Assembly (NCBI GenBank): GCA_016490735.1
Contig: JAEMWC010000975.1
Location: 1 to 64,000 of the forward strand
Length of the DNA: 64,000 nucleotides
Direction: 5' to 3'
Origin: Pachyseris speciosa
Taxonomy: Eukaryota > Cnidaria > Anthozoa > Scleractinia > Pachyseridae
The position numbers and the translations under genes are program-made. The notes beneath the pieces were generated by a model, which ran no database searches, was not told where the DNA came from, and saw nothing but the letters and a program-made list of their open reading frames with translations. How positions within the stretch are numbered: position 1 is the first letter of the stretch; each line of letters begins with the position of its first letter. This document shows, one piece after another, positions 22,564 to 31,000 of the stretch.

Positions 22564-22837
22564 TTGACAATAATAATGGTGATCATGAACGAAAGTTTTA
22601 GTCACAGCAACATAAAAATGACTTCAATATCACCCCACCTGTCATTTATGTTTCCTGTAATGCCCCCATGTGTATCCATCCAAGCATTGATGCCGAGATG
22701 ACGCAATCCTTGGTAAACTTTCTCCACCAGTGCCTGAACGTTCCACTGGTACGACAACATCACGTGGTGTGTAGCCATGGCTTCCGCGCTGCGATGAGTA
22801 GCAGTACTAGAACTTAATTCAATTAGGGGACGTATCT
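21362..22837 (-). CDS. TIR-like domain protein, three exons
   Basis: Three minus-strand exons join in frame. Exon 1 ends at 22639 with donor GTGGGG and encodes HVMLSYQWNVQALVEKV, AWMDTHGG and GNIND. Exon 2 (22228-22168) follows acceptor TTGTATTTAG and encodes MAYGVEHAAVICCFMTGDYF up to donor GTAATT. Exon 3 (21505-21362) follows acceptor TTTCTTTTTAG and encodes NCKKELNYAD, IVPIM and GWLGIITAGLLWIDFR before TAG. Phases are 2 and 0 and fit. From the Met at 22778 the product is 114 residues, a single TIR-like domain. The frame is open upstream to a possible acceptor at 22837, so more N-terminal exons may exist. The Glu in NCKKEL lies where TIR NADases have their catalytic Glu. TIR proteins act in innate immunity or NAD cleavage; which applies here is unknown. 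DFR could instead splice on at GTAGAG. Confidence 0.75.
22503..22563. repeat. (ATG)n microsatellite
   Basis: An interrupted run of ATG/GAT triplets inside intron 1 of the TIR-like gene. Confidence 0.9.
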
Positions 22838-22878
22838 CTAGTGAAAGATATAAGCTTCAATCAGACTGCTAGTCTCCT

Positions 22879-23160
22879 TCGCCTTCGCAGCCATTGTTTG
22901 TGTCGGTCCTATTCTCCTTCCCCACCAACGTCTGCTGAACCGAGCCGGACATTCCATTCCAGGAACTGACCAATCACATCGTGGATTTTAAATTTCGGTA
23001 GCTAAGTTTCCGTGGCCTCTTCGCGGCCGTTGTTTGTCCGTTCTATTCTCCCTCCTGATTGGATACTCAGACACAATAGAAATGGAATGTCCGCTCGGTT
23101 CAGGAGACGTTGGTGGGGAGGGAGAATAGGACCGACACAAACAATGGCTGCGAAGGCGGC
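22879..23160. repeat. imperfect inverted repeat 5' of the TIR-like gene
   Basis: Left arm about 22879-22960 (ccttcgcagccattgtttgt...) is the near reverse complement of 23080-23160 (...acaaacaatggctgcgaagg), with a loop of about 120 bp. A third, direct partial copy lies in the loop at about 23020-23060. CCAAT boxes occur at about 22970 and 23058. It could be a foldback element that now forms the upstream region of the TIR-like gene. Confidence 0.7.
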
Positions 23161-23654
23161 TATCAGACTGTTGGTTTACAATAATGATTTTTTTTTCACA
23201 ACTCAGGTTATCACTTGTTTTAAATATCATCCCAGTAACTCAATAACAACAACTCCGAAAGTTGTCGCATGTCGTTATCATGATGTTAACGATCGCTGCG
23301 AAGGGGGGGAGTGGGGTGGGGGTAAGGTTGGTTCGATTTCGTGGGCTTGATATATCGTTATCGATAAAAAAACTTGAAACTTTTAACTGACCACTGGCTT
23401 TTACTGGCTAACAATCACTCCCCCTCCCAATAAAACAGAGAAACAAGTATTTGTTAACTGCAAATGACGAAAACAAAGGTAGCTATAACGTATTTTGCCT
23501 TGTGACTCTTCAACATAACAAACATTTGCATAAGGATTTGCATGTCTCAAAAAATTGGCACGTTTAAGGACACAGATGACCTCAGCCGGACTGTAAGAAT
23601 TATTTTATGTCTTTGCCTCTTTCACACATATTTGACTTAAGCGCGCTTACTACC
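23161..23654. other. no gene seen
   Basis: AT-rich sequence with a G-rich stretch at about 23305-23330. No frame or motif that I recognise. Confidence 0.5.
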
Positions 23655-24029
23655 CGGGGGGTACTCCCAGAAAAATTTGGTGGGGGTGTGTGGCCCGCTT
23701 CATGAAACCCTTACCCTATTTCAGACCAAAATCTGCGATTTTCCCTACCCTATTTCAGACCTGATCAAAAATTCGATACCCTATTGCAGACCTATTTCAC
23801 GTATACGGTTGGCGTAAACATGATTAAAAGACAAAAAAGAATGGCTTTTGTTGATAGTCTAATCGCCTAATGATGAAAAAGTAGCTTCTTTTAAAAAACA
23901 AACCCAACTGAAGCCTAGAGTGCACAAACCATACCCTATTTCAGACCAAAATGGTCAAAATCGATAACCATACCCTTTGGGGCCGCACATACCTAATAAG
24001 GGAGTAGCCCCCCCCCCCCCCCCCAGGGA
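23655..24029. mobile_element. MITE with 10-bp target-site duplication
   Basis: A 375-bp element flanked by GCTTACTACC at 23645-23654 and 24030-24039. Its ends carry an inverted repeat (GGGGGGTACTCCC near the left, GGGAGTAGCCCCCC near the right, the latter with an expanded C run). The interior has repeats of 'accctatttcagacc'. A 9-10 bp duplication fits a Mutator-like (MULE) source; the class is an inference. Confidence 0.75.
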
Positions 24030-24039
24030 GCTTACTACC

Positions 24040-25519
24040 TGAAGTTGAGCTCAAAGCTAAATAACGGTTTTCATGGAGAACATTCTTCTACTTTCAACAA
24101 GGAATATTTACGCTTTACGCTGCAAGCAGAATTATCTGATTTCTAAAAGTCATTTACACCTAACTGAAGCTGTTAGAAATTACTTTATACGTTGCCCGTA
24201 AGGAAAGTCTTTCGTCAAAATGTAGCTTAACGTTTGATCTGATGGCCGTGTTTGAATAAACGTCGTACTTGAGTGTCAGATCAGATCATTAGCGCAAGGA
24301 TTTGAGGTACTGGAGCTTGATGGGGCAGAAGCCCGTTCAAACACTGTATGCGGAGAGCTAAAGGGGATTTGCTCAATTATATGATATCGGCGAATAAGCG
24401 TTTGGTGTCTGAATACTTTCAAGCAATCTGAATATCATGGCATCAGAGTAATTTACGCTTTGATAAGAATATGCACAACGGAAGTTAAACCTCACTTAAT
24501 GACATGCAAACAATAAATTGTACGTGAAGAGAGTGAGATGTTAAGTTTCTAGCCTGGCAATAATAATTAAATCAATGAAAGATGCGATTTATTCAAAACT
24601 GTCACATTCAAACTGGGAAAATAGAATTCCGAGTTCTTCCAACTCCTCTCTCCTGTTGGCAGAACTGGGAATTCTTTTCTTCGAGTTAGCGTGTGACAAT
24701 GTCACGGTTAAATAAATCACAACTTTCAAAATTGTTCCTATTTCGATGCTTTCGGTTCTTCTCCACCAAGTTAGCTTTAAACGGGCTTTAAACACTTTGC
24801 AACCAGTACGTATTAATAAAGAGAGAGGCTTCTTTAGTTAATTTTTGGTTCAGTCTCAGGGGGGGAATATTGGCTCGCAGGTAGGAGAAATCATGCAGAC
24901 TGTAGATTGTAAATCTAACCGGGATTCCTTGCTATGGTTACAGCCCTGCAATAGGAGATAAGCTACTGCAGTAGTAGTTTTCTCTAGAATAAACCCGACG
25001 GCCTTACCTTCGTTCTTGTCTTGAAAGAGCCCTACGAATGATATCCAAAGGGTGAAAGTTGTGATTTCTAAAGCAAACCTTCTGACTAACTTACAATATT
25101 GGCTCTGAGCTCATTCTAGGGCCAAGCAGATTTGGCTCCGCAAAGGAAAGCCGAGGAAGAATGAGCCCGATAAGACGTCAAATGAACTCTTGAGAAGAAA
25201 GTGACGAAGAATCCATGCGCGAACGGTTTCCACAGTTTTACGGAAGACGCTCAGAATTTTGAAATACAGAATAAAAATGCCGGAATTTCCAAGTTTTAAT
25301 CTTGAAGCCTGTCACACTTATTTAAATCATTTACGGTTGGCAATTTTTCGGGCACAATCACACTGAATGGAAGTGGCCAAAATCCTGTCCAAGTGACTCA
25401 AAACCCAGGAAATGGGATTAAAACACAAAAATGTTTCCAGAGGCTTTATTCAGGAATCTTTAAATTTCCAGTTTTACTGTAGTACAGTTGTCCTTTTTTT
25501 CTTATCGAAGACATTGATT
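24040..25519. other. no gene seen
   Basis: AT-rich. A 68-codon minus frame at 24589-24795 has no supporting features. Nothing else is recognised. Confidence 0.5.
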
Positions 25520-25524
25520 GCCGA

Positions 25525-25575
<51 letters not shown>

Positions 25576-25622
25576 AATTCCGGAGAGTTGGTATGAACTC
25601 TGAATAATCCCGGGTCTCGGCA
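25520..25622 (+). tRNA. tRNA-Phe (GAA) with 30-nt hairpin insert in the T loop
   Basis: Acceptor stem GCCGAGA pairs with TCTCGGC (25615-25621), followed by A. The A box is at 25527-25538, the anticodon GAA at 25553-25555 in a normal loop, and the B box GGTTCAATTCC at 25571-25581. A normal tRNA-Phe would run GGTTCAAT then CCCGGG. Here 30 nt (25579-25608) separate them, holding a perfect 6-bp stem AGAGTT/AACTCT around GGTATG. A T run at 25628-25632 would end Pol III transcription. Everything else is intact. It may be a tRNA pseudogene, a tRNA with an odd T arm, or one whose insert is removed; the sequence cannot tell. Confidence 0.8.
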
Positions 25623-25989
25623 ATTTCTTTTTCCGTTTTTCTTTTAGCGATATTTTCTTTACGAGTTCTTTCCTTTTCTGCCGGATTCAATAGGTTTTCG
25701 ACCGTTTTCTAGCCTTTTTTTTTCAATAACTGCTAATAAGCTTACTTAGAACATGGTGATTGGTTCCTTATCAAATCCAAGTTTCGAAGTTTGATGTTAA
25801 AGTTTTATTTTATGAATTACAGGTAAAATATCCATTTTGATAAATAAATAGCTTTCAGCGTTTTCGCACCATCATATTTTTGCAGCCTCAAGTAAGCACG
25901 AAAAAAGAACGAAATGTTTTACGCCATCATCGATCGATATAATAGGCTAATTTAGCAACAGAACGGGAACGTCATTTGAGGACGCGAGA

Positions 25990-26060
25990 GCGCGCGGAAA
26001 GGACTGAACACGACTTCCGGTGCTCAATTTGCTGCTCTGCTATTGGTCAAGTCGCTTTTT
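25990..26060 (+). promoter_or_regulatory. possible promoter: ETS-like motif and inverted CCAAT box
   Basis: A GC-rich patch contains GACTTCCGGTGC (reverse of an ETS/GABP site) followed by 'ctattggtc' (inverted CCAAT). It lies about 450 bp before the ATG at 26494. Both motifs are common in animal housekeeping promoters. Motif matches only. Confidence 0.3.
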
Positions 26061-26118
26061 AGATCTGCGCGCGCCGTTGTCAAGAAGTCCCCGTTGTCAT
26101 TGCTAAATAAGCCTAATC

Positions 26119-26285
26119 ACCAGGGTATACAAGGGTATACATGGGTATACAAGAGTTTACAGGGGTATACATGGGTATACAAGAGTATACAGGGGTAGAC
26201 AAGAGTATACATGGGTATACATGGGTATAGATGGGTATACATGGGTATACAGGAGTATACAGGTGTATACACAGGGGTATACATA
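26119..26285. repeat. about 10-bp minisatellite GGGTATACA(T/A)
   Basis: About 16 imperfect copies of 'gggtatacat' and variants (aagagtatac, aggggtatac). The minus frames that cross it (rich in Tyr, Pro, Cys) are by-products of the repeat. Confidence 0.9.
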
Positions 26286-26493
26286 TCAATTCTAAATACA
26301 TTATAATAGGGGATACATGAAGGAGCTACGCTTCTTTTGTTCATCTGGCCCCACACACCCTCCCCTCCCCTTTGCTCATGGCCAGGCGCTCTGTTTGCTC
26401 TCAGTTCTACGTGCCAGTGTACTGTATCAGTTCAAAAATCGCAGGTTGCAAGAAAAATGAGATCTAATCCTACCAGAAGATAAATCATTTGGT

Positions 26494-26603
26494 ATGGCCG
26501 GGGAACTACAAATTGAACGCCGTATCAATTGGTTCATAAAACAAACTGAATGGCCTGGATGTTTCAAAGAACTAGCCGATCAAATGTTGTCGCTACAGCC
26601 ACG
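26494..26603 (+). CDS. first coding exon of an unidentified plus-strand gene
   Basis: ATG at 26494 opens MAGELQIERRINWFIKQTEW and continues through CFKELADQMLSLQP to a consensus donor (ACG/GTAAGC) at 26603, phase 2. The composition is protein-like, with amphipathic helices. I do not recognise the family. The next exon is uncertain: an acceptor at about 26767 (TTTTTCTCCCAG) gives an in-frame FGSLIPTKASYKNC and a stop 29 codons on. A separate candidate last exon lies at 27759-27898. Confidence 0.45.
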
Positions 26604-27655
26604 GTAAGCTTTAAAGGGTGACGGATAGGAACGATCTGAACTAATCTGCCTTCTTCTTCTTCCTTACAAATGACAAACATTTTTCGTGTTCATCATGTTA
26701 AATTTCCTGGATATAGCTGAAGACGTTTCAACTTTTTCCAAGTGTTGCACTCTCCTTTTTCTCCCAGTTTTGGATCCTTAATTCCCACCAAGGCCTCCTA
26801 TAAAAATTGTTTTGGGATATCAGATTATCTGCATCTGAAGTTATTAGTCCCCTAAGGATGTGGGAAACGAACTCATGTTGATGTAAAGGGAACAAAGGAA
26901 AGAGATCAGAAAACCAATTAATGGAAAAACTCAAGTAACTTTTATTGTTACATTTAAAAAAATATTTTTGATGCAAGTGATGTCTGTTTAAAAATATCAA
27001 ATTTGGAAGAATTAAAAGCAATAACAATTTGCCCCTTCATCCTCACTATGGGTTCTGAGTTACCTGTTAAAAAAACAGAAATAAGGTATGATTTTCATTG
27101 GAAATCAAAATTCTCATTAGGTGTTCACCTTTGACTAACTAAATACTACCCAATAGGTCTGTTGAACTGATTATCTCATCGTGAAACCTGTTCTGTTTTT
27201 TTCTTAAAAAAACAGAAATAAGGTATGATTTTCATTGGAAATCAAAATTCTCATTAGGTGTTCACCTTTGACTAACTAAATACTACCCAATAGGTCTGTT
27301 GAACTGATTATCTCATCGTGAAACCTGTTCAGATTGTTAATCCAAAGAAGTCTACAGGTTTCCTTGAAAAAATATCGATGTGTGGTATGATTTATACTAC
27401 ACATTGAACTGCAGAGTACTTTAAAAACCACCATAAGAAGATGTTCTATGATCTGTAAGAAAAGAATTTGTGTTCAAGAACACAGTTTTTCTTGACCTTT
27501 TTCTTGGCATTATAATTATTATTTAATCTTAGAGCCATTAGGAACACCATATAACATTAGAAAGCTAAAATATTAACTTCTGAGAGGGAGAGAGGGCTCA
27601 CACAATTGTTTTTCTTGACCTCAAAAGTGCATTATTATCATTATTATCATCATCA

Positions 27656-27693
<38 letters not shown>

Positions 27694-27758
27694 TCATCTT
27701 AGAGCCATTAGGAACACCATTAATATGACTTTAGAAAGCTAAAATATTAACTTTTCAG
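26604..27758. other. intron-like sequence with two local tandem duplications
   Basis: Positions 27067-27203 are repeated at 27204-27340 (137-bp unit, nearly identical). A second pair, about 27490-27590 and 27605-27758, shares 'cttagagccattaggaacacc' and 'gaaagctaaaatattaact', separated by an ATT microsatellite. These are recent local duplications. Confidence 0.7.
27635..27692. repeat. (ATT)n microsatellite
   Basis: A run of ATT/ATC triplets in the second copy of the intron duplication; absent from the first copy. Confidence 0.85.
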
Positions 27759-27898
27759 AGTGTTTGTACTCAGATCCAACGGAATGTACAGGACAGCATA
27801 CACAAGCAGCTATATTATACAGTAAGATATTAAGAGCACAAAAGCTGCGAAGTGATTTCTACACTGGGAAATGTACATTTCAGTTGAGTATTCAGTGA
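27759..27898 (+). CDS. candidate last exon of the plus-strand gene
   Basis: After acceptor CTTTTCAG at 27758, one frame reads CLYSDPTECTGQHTQAAILY and on through RSDFYTGKC to TGA at 27896-27898. The exon would start in phase 1, but exon 1 (26494-26603) ends in phase 2, so at least one exon between is missing from this model. It ends 52 bp from the stop of the minus-strand PAM2 gene, a convergent layout. Confidence 0.3.
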
Positions 27899-27950
27899 AG
27901 AATTATCAAGTTATTTGTTAACAAGTTGATCATATTTACCTCCTTGTATT

Positions 27951-28042
27951 TCACCTAGGAAAAACTTGAAAATATGAGAAATTTGGTAGTGGCTGAAATT
28001 GTGGAAGGGGAGGAGCTCTGTTAAGAAGATATCTTGGGCCTG
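27951..28042 (-). CDS. last exon of the multi-PAM2 gene
   Basis: The acceptor TTGCATTCACAG precedes CAGGCCC, the same start as the Pro/Ser exons at 32739 and 31200, so this exon descends from that exon type. It enters in phase 1 and encodes GPRYLLNRAPPLPQFQPLPN and nine more residues to TGA. The product end is Pro-rich and aromatic. Because it accepts phase 1, any of the three Gln/Pro exons could splice to it, so cassettes could be skipped without loss of frame. Confidence 0.65.
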
Positions 28043-31000
28043 CTGTGAATGCAAATAAAAATATTTTGACTGGTGTTAGAATATAATATTGCAAAATAAA
28101 AAGTTGACAGGTAAAACCATTTGTAACGTAATCTTAATGTGATGGACAGAGGCATGGTGTTGAAGTTAAAGTTAATTAATAATTGTGTCAGTTAATTAAT
28201 CCAATCACTGGAGCCTGGTGGGTAAAGGCTATCTTGGCCTCAGCCAGGGCTATCATTAGTGGCTGTAACCCGTAACACCTGTTACAGCTGTCAGCTCAGT
28301 CAATGTTACAGGTGATGGTTGCTTTGTAAATAAGCAATGTTCAAGGAGCAAGATCAGATGTCATGGTTGACAAATGTCATGTTATGCATGCTTCTAAAAT
28401 TAATGACAGCCCTGTCAGCAATGTTAGACTGTTTCCTTAACTAAGAAACTCTATTTGTACTCAGATGATTACCATTGGTAAGTAAATGTTTGTCTTGAAC
28501 AGCTAATCTGTCAATGATGTTGCTTGTGGATGACTGTCGGAACCAATACTGTGAAGGCTAACCTGCACGTTTGAACAGGTATGTACATTTTATTTAACAT
28601 ATTCATTCCTTACCATTTACTGTACACAGATACCGTGGCATTCATTCTATGAACTTTTCAAGGCTTTATTCTTGCGTGGATTGGGTTTTAGTTAGGGTGT
28701 AATATTGGAGAGATTAATTTACACCCTAGCTGTAAATAAAAGGGTGTATATGATGTGGTTCAGTTTTGCCCTTGGTTTAAATTTTAACTCCCTAAATGTT
28801 TTTGGGCATGGTAATGTATGGTAATGTATGGTAATATGTGATAATTAGTTTAAAACAAAGGGAGAAAAAATTAAACCAAGAGTACACTTAAACCACAACA
28901 TATATTTTAGACGCCTTTTAAGACTTCTATTTAATATAAGAATTTAATGTTACATAATGGAACTCCGGCTAAAATAATAACATTTGGTCTTGATTAGCAA
29001 AATTAAATTCTGTCTTTTTAAATTATGGGAAAGTGGTTTCCATACTATTTCCATGTCTACCATAGCAGAACACTTTCTCGAGACATTTTGTTTTAGGGCT
29101 CACCACAGGCTGTAACCTGACTTTATACTTGTAGTATGCAAGGCATCTTGGTGCCAGATCATTGAGCATTATCTTCCTACAGTATACATGAAAAGGTTGC
29201 GTCCACTGCAAAAACTTCATTTTGACTAAGATATTTTATTAACACTCCAAAAGGTAACAAAAGCCCAAAAATGTTGGCCACTAACCTGCCCATTCTTGAT
29301 GTCGAGGTGGAGCCTGGGGTCTAGGGTTATGTCCTGGATCAAGCCTGCATCTTAAAACATATGCAGCTGGCTGCCGCTCTTCCCACTGATACTGTAATCT
29401 CTGTAACAATAAAGTTTAAAGATCCTTATCTTCTGTTTTAAGTCAAGCTAGGTGTACTGTGCCACAGGTATGTTCTAGTCAAATAAGTTTACAAGTTGTT
29501 AAGTTTATAGCTAGTCTTTTACATACCTTATTATAGGAAATTAACTAAAGTATTCGAAATTAACGCGACTTATATTAACACAAATTGAAGGAAAAATTAC
29601 TTTGCAAGAAAGGAAATTAACATAAAAGAGGTGCTAAACTTTCAAAATAAGGGAAATTAAAACAACTTGCAAAAAGAAACAGAAATTGTTGAGACAAAAG
29701 GAACAAATTTTTTCAAATGCTAGGTGTAAAACTCTGCAATGCAAACAATGTTCATGGAATTGTCCCTAAACATAGGGGTTTTATAAGGATGTTCTTTACA
29801 GTGTCCATGATTTGGGCAGATCTCCACCCCGATAAAAGATAAAAGAATATTGTAAATGGTTATTTTTGTGAAAGATTGATCTGAAATACTATACAGTGCG
29901 CGAAAAAAAAAACTATTTTTTCCTAGTTGTCAAGAATAACTGGAATGAATCGAGAGTTTGAAGCAAAAATAATTGAAATTGTGGTCGTGGAAATTTATGT
30001 GCCACTTAATTAGTGACATAGAAATTAAAGCTAACAAAAATTGATGCAACTTATTAATTAATGCAAATTCTACAAATTTGCATTAGTAAAATTTGTGTTA
30101 ATTTCATGAAGCATTAATTTCCTACAATAAGGTAAACTTAAATATATTCAAATTGATGGCACCATTGTCACAGAAGTGAAGTTATATGCTCAACTCAAGA
30201 AGTACATGAAGATTGGAAATTGCTCAGAAGCTGCCAAAATAATTTTTAAGAAAATGCTAGTTAACTAAAATCATTACATGCTGGTTATTGTGTTTTGAAA
30301 ATGGCTTGACAGCAAATGAGTGAATATAAAACTAATTAGCTGTAAATTTACACATATGTTCATCACTGACAGCACTAACTCCACAAACCTTTTCAGCAGG
30401 TAGAAACTCTTCCACGTCTGGATTCAGGCCAGTTGGGCAAAATTCAGGAGCAGCAGCATTCAGAGACCATTTTGTGGCTGATGTTTGACTTTCAGTTCTG
30501 CCAAATTAAACACAATGTCATGTACTTTAATTTAAGCTTGACCATAAATGGTATTTTTTTTTCTGCCAGATCAGTAAACTATTCTTATTAGATCATGATC
30601 AATGTTCATAATATACGGTATTTACCGGTATTGTGTATGGTAACTTCCTAAATTAAGAAGACTAAAAATATCAGACTAACTTTTTTTATTATTTTAACAA
30701 ATCGCACATGATTTCTTCCATTGTCTTCACATGCATTGAAATAGCACATTTTTCTTCGCAGTGATTCTGTCAATTCATAAAATTCTTCTGAGTCAACAAG
30801 CATGGTGGCCTACATCTTTTCATTTGCTTATAATAACTTTCATCTTATTTGTGTTTAATGATTTGCAAAATACTTATGGCAGAAAATTTAGTTATGGTTA
30901 GACAAAGGATTTCAGCACCTGCTAATTTCTGGCATGGCGGAACTAACATCAATGGATTGGGTGAGCAAGGCTGAAGGGCTGTCCTTGGCAGGCCTGGCAG

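Noticed and set aside
26728..27027. 99-codon minus-strand ORF
   Set aside because: No recognisable motif and it overlaps the intron region of the plus-strand candidate gene; it may contain chance protein-like runs only.
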